Origin: Clostridiaceae bacterium
GTDB taxonomy: Bacteria; Bacillota; Clostridia; Saccharofermentanales; DTU023
NCBI GenBank assembly: GCA_012838795.1
Contig: DUOO01000016.1
Location: 1 to 64,000, forward strand
DNA length: 64,000 nt
Direction: 5' to 3'
Part shown: piece after piece, positions 8,988-18,091 of the stretch
Numbering within the stretch: the stretch's first letter is position 1
How the letters are laid out: each line of letters begins with the position of its first letter
Program-made: the position numbers and the translations under genes
Notes under the pieces: model-generated
What the model saw: the letters and a program-made list of their open reading frames with translations, nothing else
Told to the model about the DNA's origin: nothing
The model's database searches: none

Positions 8988-9693
8988 CTGTTTTTTCCTC
9001 AAATTTATAGCCAACACCCCAAATAGTTTTAATTTCCCAGTTTGGATGTGACACTTGATCCAGCTTTGCCCGCAAACGTTTGATATGGGAATCAACAGTA
9101 CGTGAATCTCCCTCATAATCAAAACCCCAAAGACTGTTTAGAAGATTGTCTCTGGTAAATACTTTCGGACTGTTTGTGAGCAGTGTCCACAGGATTTCAA
9201 ACTCTTTTTTGGTTAAAATGATTTCTTGTTCAGAAATTGAAGTTTGATATGAATCCGGATTGAGAGTCAAATTATCATATGTCATGGTCTTGACCGGGGC
9301 ATCGTTTTCATTTGTCATATGAGGATCTAGTCTGCGTAAAACGGCACGTACTCTGGCCATGACTTCACCGGGTGAAAATGGTTTAACGATATAATCATCC
9401 GCACCTATATCCAGACCCATGATTCGTTCAAAATCTTCACCGCGTGCAGTGACCATAATGATCGGCACCTGACTTTTTTCGCGAATTTTACGACAAAGAG
9501 AAAAACCGTCCATTCCGGGCATCATTACATCAAGCAAAATAATATCAAAAATATCCGCTTCAAAAGCAGCCAAAGCCGACATCCCGTCGTAAGCTTTTGT
9601 AACAGAAAATCCTTCGTTTTTTGCATAAGCTTCTAAAACTGAAACAATTTGACGTTTATCATATGCAATTAACATTTTGGTAATAGAGACCAT
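8977..9693 (-). CDS. OmpR/PhoB-type response regulator with altered acidic pocket
   Basis: A 238-residue receiver plus winged-helix regulator. The phospho-acceptor Asp is in IILLDVMMPGMDG, the Thr in IIMVTARGE and the Lys in YIVKPFS; the C-terminal half has the OmpR DNA-binding signature TVDSHIKRLRAKL and GVGYKFE. The usual acidic pair after strand 1 (as in LVVDDE) reads LIAYDK here, so one Mg-binding Asp is Tyr. The frame starts at 9693; an inner ATG at 9675 fits the family N terminus better, and neither has a strong ribosome site. It is followed by the overlapping kinase gene as a two-gene operon. Confidence 0.9.
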   Translation of the reverse strand: MVSITKMLIAYDKRQIVSVLEAYAKNEGFSVTKAYDGMSALAAFEADIFDIILLDVMMPGMDGFSLCRKIREKSQVPIIMVTARGEDFERIMGLDIGADDYIVKPFSPGEVMARVRAVLRRLDPHMTNENDAPVKTMTYDNLTLNPDSYQTSISEQEIILTKKEFEILWTLLTNSPKVFTRDNLLNSLWGFDYEGDSRTVDSHIKRLRAKLDQVSHPNWEIKTIWGVGYKFEEKTDDN

Positions 9694-9802
9694 AAGTCTG
9701 ATTTTTAGTTATAAAGTCACAACAAAATAGCTTTTACTACGATTTTTCAGAATAAGTTGTAACGTTGTCACCTGTGTATGGGTTTTGAATTTTTAGTTAT
9801 AT

Positions 9803-10840
9803 TCATTCTTTTTGACTGCAGTTTCCACAGTAGCCTTTCGGATTTTGACTTTGCCACCGCCAGCTGTCTTTACACATACGTTTTAGATCAAATTTTGCTT
9901 CCCAACCTAATAAATCTTTTGCTAAAGATACATCAGCATAGCATGTGGCAATATCACCGGCACGTCGTTCGGTTATACGATAAGGAATCTCAATACCGGT
10001 TACTTCAGAGAATGTTTTTACCAAATCCAACACACTGTAACCACGACCGGTTCCGAGATTAATTATTAGAAATGAAGCGTCGGGATTTGCCTTTAAATAA
10101 TCAACTGCTGCCAAATGTCCTTTGGCTAAATCTACAACATGAATATAGTCTCTGACACCTGTACCGTCATGTGTATCGAAATTATTTCCGAAAACGAAAA
10201 GTTCCTCTCGTATACCGATAGCGACTTGTGTGATGAAGGGCATCAGATTATTTGGAATTCCTTGCGGATCTTCACCAATTATGCCTGATTCATGAGCACC
10301 GATCGGATTAAAGTAACGCAAACAAATGACGGAAATATCCGGATAGGCTGCAGTAACATCTTTTAAAAACAATTCATTAATCATTTTTGTTTCACCATAA
10401 GGATTAGTGGGAGAATATGGAGATGTTTCAATAATTGGAACTGCGTCCGGTTGACCGTAGACGGTTGCTGAGGAGCTGAAAATAATTGATTTAACATTGT
10501 ATTTTGCCATGAGTTCAATTAATACCCAGGTAGACTCCAAATTGTTACGGTAATAAAGCAAAGGTTTTTCAACGCTTTCGCCAACAGCTTTGGAACCGGC
10601 AAAATGAATTACGAAATCAAAATCATATTGCTTAAATACTTTTTCCATTGCCGAAAAATCACAGATATTTGCCAGAAAAAAATCAGGACGTTTACCGGTA
10701 ATTTTTTCTATACGGTCCACTACTTTAAGATGGCTATTCGATAAATCATCAACAATTACCACTTGATCTCCGCGATCGAGTAATTCGACAACAGTGTGGC
10801 TGCCGATAAATCCGGCACCGCCTGTTACTAAAATCTTCAA
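9803..10840 (-). CDS. galE: UDP-glucose 4-epimerase GalE
   Basis: An extended short-chain dehydrogenase that interconverts UDP-glucose and UDP-galactose using bound NAD. It has the NAD motif GGAGFIGSH at the N terminus, the catalytic Ser in SSSATVYG, the Tyr-Lys pair in NPYGETK, and the length expected of the family (about 345 residues). I chose the TTG at 10840 because it gives the canonical MKILVTGG start; an ATG at 10885 would add 15 residues without family support. It appears to be transcribed alone, divergently from the araM gene. The shared 257-base intergenic region has a tandem ATGCGAATAA-type direct repeat near 11009-11029. Confidence 0.93.
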   Translation of the reverse strand: MKILVTGGAGFIGSHTVVELLDRGDQVVIVDDLSNSHLKVVDRIEKITGKRPDFFLANICDFSAMEKVFKQYDFDFVIHFAGSKAVGESVEKPLLYYRNNLESTWVLIELMAKYNVKSIIFSSSATVYGQPDAVPIIETSPYSPTNPYGETKMINELFLKDVTAAYPDISVICLRYFNPIGAHESGIIGEDPQGIPNNLMPFITQVAIGIREELFVFGNNFDTHDGTGVRDYIHVVDLAKGHLAAVDYLKANPDASFLIINLGTGRGYSVLDLVKTFSEVTGIEIPYRITERRAGDIATCYADVSLAKDLLGWEAKFDLKRMCKDSWRWQSQNPKGYCGNCSQKE

Positions 10841-11097
10841 AATATTGACTCGCTTTCTTTGTAAGGTTGATTTACTGTTATTCATATATTCACAGTATAT
10901 ATTTATTTGAGAATTATCGGAAACATTATTGATTAAAAGTAATAGATCTAAATTTATTGCACAAGAGACGCATCTTATGTGATAATTAAATAAATTTTAT
11001 TAAATCAAATGCGAATAAATGCGAATAAAAAATCGAAAATATTGTTTAACAACAGGAAATATTTTAATAAAATTAATAATAATAACGTGGTGAAAAA

Positions 11098-12549
11098 ATG
11101 CGAAATTTGACTGAATTGAGTTTGACTGAATTGATCAGTCCGCAAGGTTTTGATTGTGATTGCGGGAAACATCATGTCATGGCGATCCGTCATGTAAAAA
11201 TCGGCGAACATGCAATTGAGTTTTTGTCTGAAATTTTACAAGACTTAACAATTAAAAAACCGTTTTTTATATCTGATCAAAACACTTATCGAGCTGCCTG
11301 GCAATATATCGAACCTGTTTTGCATGAAGTACAAATTGAATACAGTGAGTTTGTATATCAAGAAGAACATTTGGAGCCGAATGAATATGCAGTGGGCAGC
11401 TTAACTATGGCCTTTGATCGCAGCTGTGACGGAATAATAGTTATAGGTTCCGGTGTATTGAATGATATCGGAAAAGTTTTCGCCAATGCTGTAAAATTAC
11501 CGCAAGTGGTAATAGCAACAGCTGCTTCAATGGACGGTTACGGTTCAAATAATGCATCAATGATCCAAAACGGCTTAAAAGTTTCACTTTATAACGCTTG
11601 TCCTCAAGCGATTATTGCCGATACCCGAATTCTGGCGGAAGAACCGGTACATATGTTGCAAGCCGGATTGGGTGATATGCTGGCTAAATACGTTTCAATC
11701 TGTGAATGGCGAATCAGCAACTTAATTACCGGTGAATATTATTGCGAAAATATTGCGAGTTTGATTCGTTCCGCTTTGAAGAAAATATTGGATTCGGCCG
11801 GTGGATTATTGCAACACAAGGAAAATGAACAGAAAAAAAACAGTAAAGAAGAACAAATAATTGATCGGGAAAAAACAGATGAACAGAATCGAATCATAAA
11901 AAAGGATCGGTCACAATATTATCAGGCAATCGAAAATCTATTTGAAGGTTTGTTGATCACAGGATTGGCAATGGGATTTGCCGAAATTTCCAGACCTGCT
12001 TCCGGTTTGGAGCATTATTTTTCTCATGTTTGGGAAATGATGTCTTTGCAACGTGGCAAAATTCCGCAACTGCATGGTTTGCAAGTTGCGGTAGGTACAT
12101 TGTTATCAGTTGCAATATGGCAGAAATTACTTGTGTATCCGGCATCATCTGCTGCTGCAATAAACAAAGCTGAACAGTTTATTGATTCTTTTGATCAGAT
12201 ACAGTGGGAAAATATGGTGCGCAGAATTTACGGTAACAAAACGGCGGTACAGGTAATAGCTGCTGCAAATGCCGAGGGTCGTAACAGTAAAGAAAAACAT
12301 GCAGAACGCTTGGCTATGATTAAAGAAAAATGGCATGAGATTATTAATATTGTTAAATCAGAATTACCCGGTTATCAAGATTTAATTAACATAATGCGGA
12401 AATATGATCTGCCCTTAAATCCTCAGGAAATCGGATATTCGGAACAAGACAAACAAGATGCTTTAATCGGATCACGCGAAGTAAGAAATAAATATGTCAC
12501 AAGTTCACTGTTATGGGATTTAGGGTTGTTGTATGAATGGGAGATATAA
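11098..12549 (+). CDS. araM: sn-glycerol-1-phosphate dehydrogenase (AraM/EgsA family)
   Basis: A 483-residue iron-alcohol-dehydrogenase-fold protein that in the family reduces dihydroxyacetone phosphate to sn-glycerol 1-phosphate. It has the NAD-binding loop GSGVLNDIGK (near residue 118), the block TAASMDGYGSN, metal ligands in QAGLGDMLAK (Asp), and His residues in SGLEHYFSH and LHGLQVAVG. About 35 extra residues rich in Lys, Glu, Gln and Asp (about 240-278) interrupt the C-terminal domain. The ribosome site is weak (GGTG). It is followed after 95 bases by a HAD-IIA phosphatase, an araL/araM-like pairing. It diverges from galE. Confidence 0.88.
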   Translation: MRNLTELSLTELISPQGFDCDCGKHHVMAIRHVKIGEHAIEFLSEILQDLTIKKPFFISDQNTYRAAWQYIEPVLHEVQIEYSEFVYQEEHLEPNEYAVGSLTMAFDRSCDGIIVIGSGVLNDIGKVFANAVKLPQVVIATAASMDGYGSNNASMIQNGLKVSLYNACPQAIIADTRILAEEPVHMLQAGLGDMLAKYVSICEWRISNLITGEYYCENIASLIRSALKKILDSAGGLLQHKENEQKKNSKEEQIIDREKTDEQNRIIKKDRSQYYQAIENLFEGLLITGLAMGFAEISRPASGLEHYFSHVWEMMSLQRGKIPQLHGLQVAVGTLLSVAIWQKLLVYPASSAAAINKAEQFIDSFDQIQWENMVRRIYGNKTAVQVIAAANAEGRNSKEKHAERLAMIKEKWHEIINIVKSELPGYQDLINIMRKYDLPLNPQEIGYSEQDKQDALIGSREVRNKYVTSSLLWDLGLLYEWEI

Positions 12550-12644
12550 ATCTGAATCAAAATTGAGCGTCAATTACATCAAGTTGGAGTAAAAAACTCC
12601 ATACTGTTTCTTTTCTGATAACATAATTAAATAGGAGTTGAAGA

Positions 12645-13463
12645 GTGAATAATTTTACGGAATACAATAATAAACATGTGGAAAAATTGAAAGACATAAA
12701 ATGTATGTTTTTAGATATGGATGGAACGTTTTATTTAGGCAATCAAATTTTGCCCGGTTCTTTGGAATTTTTAAGAGATGCTGCAGAAAGAGATCTTAAA
12801 ATATTGTTTTTAACCAACAATTCTTCACGTTCTGCAGAATATTACGTAGAAAAATTAAAAAATATGGGGGTGCAACCACCTTTTCTCAATGTGTTAACCA
12901 GTGGACAAACTACGGGCAGATATGTTCTGAAAAATTATCCGTCGCAAAAAGGTTTTATTCTGGCAAATTCAATTGTAACTGCTGAAATGAAAAAGATCGG
13001 ACTGCAAATAGATGAGCATAGCCCGGATTATGTTTTGATAACTTATGATACTGAATTAGATTACAAAAAATTGGATAGACTTTGTCATTTTGTCAGAGGA
13101 GGTCTGCCCTATATAGCAAGTCATCCGGATTTCAATTGCCCTGTGGAATATGGCTTTGCTCCCGATATTGGTGCGACAATTGCCTATGTTGCAGCTAGCA
13201 CGGGCAGAGAACCTGATGTTATTATAGGTAAGCCTCATAAATATATAATTGAAGATGCAATTTCTCTGGTGAATGAAAAAAAAGAACATATTGCGATGGT
13301 TGGTGATCGACTTTACACTGATATCGCAGCGGCAATAGATAATGGATTGTTGAGTGTATTGGTAATGTCGGGTGAAACAGATCAGAAAATGCTTGATTCA
13401 TCTGAAATGAGACCTGATTTAGTTTTCCAGCAGCTTGTCGATATTGTTACTTTTTTGGAGTAA
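12645..13463 (+). CDS. HAD-IIA family phosphatase (NagD/AraL-like)
   Basis: A 272-residue HAD superfamily subclass IIA hydrolase. Motif I is DMDGTFYLG (near residue 24), motif II lies in LTNNSSR, the motif III Lys is in VIIGKPHKY, and motif IV is MVGDRLYTDIAAA. The family dephosphorylates small sugar or nucleotide phosphates. It starts with GTG (12645) behind TAGGAGTTGA. Its position directly after araM suggests it acts on glycerol phosphate or related metabolites, as proposed for the B. subtilis araL/araM pair; that is inference. Confidence 0.88.
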   Translation: MNNFTEYNNKHVEKLKDIKCMFLDMDGTFYLGNQILPGSLEFLRDAAERDLKILFLTNNSSRSAEYYVEKLKNMGVQPPFLNVLTSGQTTGRYVLKNYPSQKGFILANSIVTAEMKKIGLQIDEHSPDYVLITYDTELDYKKLDRLCHFVRGGLPYIASHPDFNCPVEYGFAPDIGATIAYVAASTGREPDVIIGKPHKYIIEDAISLVNEKKEHIAMVGDRLYTDIAAAIDNGLLSVLVMSGETDQKMLDSSEMRPDLVFQQLVDIVTFLE

Positions 13464-13525
13464 TGCTTGTCAATAAAATACTGCGGATAATGAAAATAAC
13501 TTAATATTGAATGAATAGATCGGGA

Positions 13526-13551
13526 TTTTTTATTTTAATTAAAATAAAAAA
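13526..13551. repeat. Perfect 26-base AT palindrome upstream of the lipoprotein gene
   Basis: Six T, A, four T and AATT followed by the exact mirror complement. It has no GC base, so it is weak as a terminator but could end transcription from the phosphatase gene in the + direction and from the other side too, or bind a regulator. It sits just before two TATAAT boxes. Confidence 0.6.
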
Positions 13552-13555
13552 AGTG

Positions 13556-13581
13556 TATAATACGATGAATTATTGTATAAT
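13556..13581 (+). promoter_or_regulatory. Two tandem -10 boxes before the lipoprotein gene
   Basis: TATAAT occurs at 13556-13561 and again at 13576-13581, each within TGTATAATA, exactly 20 bases apart. No good TTGACA-like -35 box is visible for either. They lie 78-103 bases before the TTG start at 13659 and are the likely promoter region of the lipoprotein gene and perhaps the opp operon. Confidence 0.5.
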
Positions 13582-13658
13582 ATTTTTAATTTATCCGGAC
13601 TGATTAAGTTTTTGATTTATGTTGTTTGGATATCTTTCTGCAAACCGGAGGAGGAAAT

Positions 13659-15329
13659 TTGAAAAACAATAGAATAAAATTAACGCGTATAGTTACTTTA
13701 TTTTTAGTTATTATTATTACGGCATCATCTTGTTCAAGAATAGGTGAAGATTTGGATCCTGCTGATTTAGGATATGAAATTGAAGTAACATACAATGCTT
13801 TGGGCGGACTTGTTAATCAACGTGAAATTCGTATCACCAATTATGCTGAGAATTCTTTGCTTTTTGCACCGTCAGGAACTACAAACTTATTGGTCGAACC
13901 GGTAAAAGACGGCTATATAATTGCAGGATGGTATACGGATGTTAAAGAAATTCCCGCAGCGGACGGTGAAGATGTTCAATATGAATTTGATCCTCAAGAT
14001 CGTTGGGATTTTGATATCGATCGTGCAACTGAAAATATTACTCTTTATGCCAGATGGGCAAAAAAGGCAGAGGCGAACTACATTGATGCTGATACTAACG
14101 AAATTGTTTTTGCCAAAAACATTACGGCGCAATCTCCGTTATCGGCTTTATCTCCTTCAATTTTGAATTTGGTTTCTAAAACCGGTTATACTTTTCAAGG
14201 TTATTATTATGAAGATTTAGAAGAAGAATTTGATTTTTCACAATATAAGTACTCGCCGTTATTACCGACAACTAAAGAGTTATATACTCAGTTAGCCGAA
14301 GAGTTTCCACAAAACATAGTGCAGCTGGATGGCGAAACCGGAACAGATGAACAAGCGGAAGCAGAAGAGTCGGAAGAATCAGCAGAAGAATCAGAACAAT
14401 TGGCAGAAGAATCAGAGGAAACAGAGCAAGCAGAAGAAACTGAACAATCAGAAATACAGGAATCGGAATCTGAAGAACAAAAAGAAGAACAGACCAATAA
14501 ATCGGGTGGTGGTGAAGAAACTCTTTCAGCAGATGCAACTGATCCGAATTTTCCGGATGAAATGTCAGGGGAAGAAATTGAAGAACTGGCTTCAGCAGAT
14601 AATATTGCGGAAGAAACACCATGGCTGTTTTTGAATAATCTCGGTTATGACATGATAGCGACAGAAGAAGAATTAGCAGAAATTCGTTATCGTAAAAATG
14701 AAATTATAGAATCATATATTTCGGAATATGAAAGAAACAATGCGGATAACAATGTATATCTGGTTTTTGCTGAGGGCAATAAAGTACAAATTAATGAACC
14801 GCAAGATATTGAAGAAAACGGGAAATTTGTTTTTAAAGATTTAGGCGAAAAAGGTGAATATATTATTAATCAGGATATTGATTTCGGATCCGGAACCTTT
14901 TCACCGGTTGACAAATTTACGGGTGTTCTCGATGGTCAGGGGTATATTTTGTCTAATATTAATTTAAAAATATCTTTTTCGAAAAAAGATACTTTCTTAG
15001 GTGCGGAAGGAGCTCTGTTTACTAATTTGGAAGGTGCTATAATCAAGGATGTTACGTTCAAAGACATGGTAATTAACATCAGTGCACCACCGAAAACAGA
15101 TGTTAAAGCGGCGGTTTTGGCTGTAAATGCAATTAACAGTCAACTTGAAAATGTGAAATTTGAAGGTTTGACAATCAATACAGGTTCAAGAGATGACGGC
15201 AGTTCGACCTATGAAGTATCAGATTTTATTATGAACAATGATAATACGTCAGTAGAAAATGTAATCGGTGAAAATATTGTTTGGGAAGTATCGGATTATA
15301 CTGTTGTAACAAGATTTTTTGCAGAATAA
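13659..15329 (+). CDS. Surface lipoprotein with InlB-type repeats, acidic tract and GLUG-like domain
   Basis: A 556-residue exported lipoprotein. It starts at TTG 13659, four bases after a perfect GGAGGAGG (13647-13654); upstream in-frame codons lack a ribosome site. The signal peptide ends in TASSC (lipobox). Residues about 35-135 form an InlB/Listeria-Bacteroides type beta-grasp repeat ending in ENITLYARW, followed by a partial second one. Residues about 225-280 are a Glu/Ser/Gln-rich, strongly acidic disordered tract. The C-terminal third, with INQDIDFG, FTGVLDGQGY and ALFTNLEGA, resembles GLUG-type beta-helix segments of adhesins. It probably acts at the cell surface, in adhesion or ligand capture. 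It precedes the oligopeptide importer by 143 bases. Confidence 0.75.
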   Translation: MKNNRIKLTRIVTLFLVIIITASSCSRIGEDLDPADLGYEIEVTYNALGGLVNQREIRITNYAENSLLFAPSGTTNLLVEPVKDGYIIAGWYTDVKEIPAADGEDVQYEFDPQDRWDFDIDRATENITLYARWAKKAEANYIDADTNEIVFAKNITAQSPLSALSPSILNLVSKTGYTFQGYYYEDLEEEFDFSQYKYSPLLPTTKELYTQLAEEFPQNIVQLDGETGTDEQAEAEESEESAEESEQLAEESEETEQAEETEQSEIQESESEEQKEEQTNKSGGGEETLSADATDPNFPDEMSGEEIEELASADNIAEETPWLFLNNLGYDMIATEEELAEIRYRKNEIIESYISEYERNNADNNVYLVFAEGNKVQINEPQDIEENGKFVFKDLGEKGEYIINQDIDFGSGTFSPVDKFTGVLDGQGYILSNINLKISFSKKDTFLGAEGALFTNLEGAIIKDVTFKDMVINISAPPKTDVKAAVLAVNAINSQLENVKFEGLTINTGSRDDGSSTYEVSDFIMNNDNTSVENVIGENIVWEVSDYTVVTRFFAE

Positions 15330-15472
15330 TCCAATTGGTTAAATCATAAAAGTCCGGCCATTACCGCATATTCAGTTATGTTGTGATCCGGTCTTATGAT
15401 AACATATACAACATTGTATCTCTATTTAAAATTAATAGCTGATAGAAAAACAAAAGAAAAAGGAGAAAAAAA

Positions 15473-17998
15473 ATGAAAAATGCTTTCTTAAAGAAATTGA
15501 TGGCATTAATCTTGATCGGTGTTATGATCTTGGGTGTTGTAGCCTGTAGCGGTGACAAAAAAGACGATGATAAAAAAGACACTGCAGAAGAAACCGAAAA
15601 AGTTGATGAAAAAGATTCTGAAGAAAAGGAAGAACCTTCTGAAAAGGCTGATGAGGCTGAAAAATCAGAAGAAACCGAAAAAGCCGAAGAACCGGAAGAA
15701 ACAGAAGAAACAGAAGAGCCGGAAGAACCTGCAGATGCAGTAACTGCGGATACTCCGCTGGTTATCGGTTCATATACTATGGACGGAAAATTCACTTCTT
15801 TCTTCAATACATCGGCATATGACCGTGCTATTGCAGATAATACATCATTATTCCTATTATGGTCGGACGAAAACGGTGAACCTTTAGCCAATATGGATGT
15901 TCCAAGCTATGCTATTGATTACACCATGGATGTAGCAGATGACAACAGTGAAACAACTTATACTTTCGCATTGAAAAATGATGTATTGTTCTCGGACGGA
16001 ACACCGGTAACAATTGATGATCTGTTATTCAGCATGTATGTATACTCAGATCCTTACTATGACGGAAGTTCAACATTCTATTCATTAGCAATTGAAGGTT
16101 TGAAAGAGTACCGTTTGCAAACATCAACCGAAATGGTTGAAGTCGGTGATGATATTTTAGCAGCCGGCATCAGTGGTGACGGTAAAGGCGAACCTGTTTT
16201 AGGTGATGGTTTGACAGTGGCTACAGCTGAACAACAAGCAGCTTTCTGGTCCTACTTGGATGAAGCCGGTACAAAATTTGCTCAAGAGATTATAGATTAT
16301 GTAATTAATAATTACATTGGTTATGCAGCACAGGTATTTCCTGATTTCACAGCTGATGAAATTACTGCAAGTGAAACTCTGAGAGCAGGATTTGCCATGA
16401 CTTTATGGGGCTTTGGTGATGTTGACGGAACAACTTACATAGACAGTGAAGAAGAGAAATTTGATTTAAGTGATCCTGCAGTAGAACTCAACGCCGGAAA
16501 ATTCTGGAATGATATTAAAGTTGCATATGGTTATGATTTAAGCGATGAAGGTATCAATGGCGAAAAAGCCGGTGACAAGAATGTTCAAGATTACGTTGTA
16601 GAACTGTTCTACCAAAATGAAGGCGGAATTGAAGGCGGCGTTAAAGAAATTACAGGTATTACCAAAACAACTGCTGAAGTTGACGGCGAAGAATACGAAG
16701 CACTTCAAATTAAATTAGAAGGAATTGATCCGGTTGCTATTTTCAAAATGGGTGTCGATGTTGCTCCGAAAGCATACTATCTCGATGGTTTTGCCGGTGA
16801 ACTTAATGACTTTGGTGTAAATCCAGCTAATAATGAATTAATTGAACATTTGAAAACCAAAAACGACAAACCTATGGGTGGCGGTCCATATGTCTTTGAA
16901 TCATTCAAAGATAACGTTGTAACTATGACTGCAAATGAGAACTACATTATGGGCAAACCGAAAATTCAAACTCTGCGTTATCAAGTAATTGAATCCGGTT
17001 CAGAAATGGATGCACTCAAAACCGGTCAAGTACACTTTGCAGAACCGAGCGCTCAAACTCAAGTTGTAAGTGATATTTCCAGTGGTGAAGGAGATTACGC
17101 AAAATTAGACTATATTTTAGTTGACAATGACGGCTACGGCTATATCGGAATCAATGCTCAAGCAGTTCCGGAATGGAAAATTCGTCAAGCTTTAGCTCAT
17201 GCTATGAATATTCAATTATGTATCGACAATTACTATGGTGAATTGGCATCAATCAATAACCGTACCATGACAAAAGTTCAATGGGCATATCCGGACAATC
17301 CGGAACGCTTGTATGAATTTGATGAAACAGGCGAAACATCAAAAGCTCTGTTCTTAGAAGAAGGATATGTATATGATGAAGCAGCTAATGAAATGCAGTA
17401 TCCTGCAGATCATGAAAAATCCGGTCAACAAGTAACCTTTAAATTTACTTTGCCGTCAGCAGCTGAAGATCATCCCGCAGGTTCCATCTTCTTAGCCGCA
17501 CAGGAACTTTTGGCTAAAATAGGCGTCAAAGTTGACATTGAAGAAGATCCGAACTTATTAGGCAAACTCTCAACAGCTTATGAATCAGGTATCCAAGTTT
17601 GGACAGCAGCTTGGGGTTCAGGTGGTGTTGATCCTGACATGTTCCAAATCTGGTACTCCGACCCGGCAGTTAACCAAGCAGGTTCACCGAACGGCTCCGG
17701 TTTATATTGGTTGTTCGAAAACGGTACTGATGAACAAAAAGAAGTTCTGGTGGAATTAAACGAAAATATTATTGCCGGACGCAGCTCATTAGATCCGGAA
17801 GAGCGTAAACCTATCTACGCCAAAGCATTAGAGTTGGCGACCAGCTTAGCAACAGAAATTCCTACATATCAACGTAAGAATATGTTTGCATTCAATAAAG
17901 AAGTTATCAATGCTGATACTATGTTCAGCGGCGACCAAGTAACTCCGTTCCAAGGCCCGCTCAAAGAAATCTGGAATGTAGAATTAAATCTTGATTAA
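15473..17998 (+). CDS. oppA: Oligopeptide ABC transporter substrate-binding lipoprotein (OppA-like)
   Basis: An SBP family 5 (cluster C) lipoprotein of 841 residues, much longer than the usual 520-600. The signal peptide ends in GVVACS, so Cys is the lipid anchor. A Lys/Glu/Pro-rich acidic spacer follows (residues about 26-85), then the binding domain with YTFALKNDVLFSDGTPVTIDD and the late TAAWGSGGVDPDMF region typical of the family. Extra length lies between residues about 200 and 420. It captures peptides outside the membrane for the permease encoded downstream. The ribosome site AAAGGAG is strong. A hairpin after the gene probably sets its expression above the rest of the operon. Confidence 0.88.
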   Translation: MKNAFLKKLMALILIGVMILGVVACSGDKKDDDKKDTAEETEKVDEKDSEEKEEPSEKADEAEKSEETEKAEEPEETEETEEPEEPADAVTADTPLVIGSYTMDGKFTSFFNTSAYDRAIADNTSLFLLWSDENGEPLANMDVPSYAIDYTMDVADDNSETTYTFALKNDVLFSDGTPVTIDDLLFSMYVYSDPYYDGSSTFYSLAIEGLKEYRLQTSTEMVEVGDDILAAGISGDGKGEPVLGDGLTVATAEQQAAFWSYLDEAGTKFAQEIIDYVINNYIGYAAQVFPDFTADEITASETLRAGFAMTLWGFGDVDGTTYIDSEEEKFDLSDPAVELNAGKFWNDIKVAYGYDLSDEGINGEKAGDKNVQDYVVELFYQNEGGIEGGVKEITGITKTTAEVDGEEYEALQIKLEGIDPVAIFKMGVDVAPKAYYLDGFAGELNDFGVNPANNELIEHLKTKNDKPMGGGPYVFESFKDNVVTMTANENYIMGKPKIQTLRYQVIESGSEMDALKTGQVHFAEPSAQTQVVSDISSGEGDYAKLDYILVDNDGYGYIGINAQAVPEWKIRQALAHAMNIQLCIDNYYGELASINNRTMTKVQWAYPDNPERLYEFDETGETSKALFLEEGYVYDEAANEMQYPADHEKSGQQVTFKFTLPSAAEDHPAGSIFLAAQELLAKIGVKVDIEEDPNLLGKLSTAYESGIQVWTAAWGSGGVDPDMFQIWYSDPAVNQAGSPNGSGLYWLFENGTDEQKEVLVELNENIIAGRSSLDPEERKPIYAKALELATSLATEIPTYQRKNMFAFNKEVINADTMFSGDQVTPFQGPLKEIWNVELNLD

Positions 17999-18033
17999 GG
18001 TTGAATTTGATGAGTAACTGACAATTAATATTG

Positions 18034-18064
18034 GTGCATCGGCCGGATTAATCGGTCGATGCAC
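18034..18064 (+). terminator. oppA-oppB intercistronic hairpin (partial terminator or mRNA-stabilising stem)
   Basis: GTGCATCGGCCG (18034-18045) pairs with CGGTCGATGCAC (18053-18064) over 12 base pairs including one G-U, with a 7-base loop. The following bases have only a weak T run, so full termination is unlikely. Such stems after binding-protein genes commonly allow more binding protein than permease to be made. Confidence 0.65.
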
Positions 18065-18091
18065 TTCATTTAACTAGGTGGTTTTGTTCTA

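Noticed and set aside
8988-9122. N-terminal extension of the histidine kinase frame
   Set aside because: It lies inside the response regulator gene; ATG 8987 with the stop-start overlap and the family N terminus fits better.
14272-14622. Antisense frames rich in Ser, Leu or Pro opposite the acidic tract of the lipoprotein
   Set aside because: They arise from the GAA/GAG-rich repeats of the real gene read backwards, with no ribosome site.
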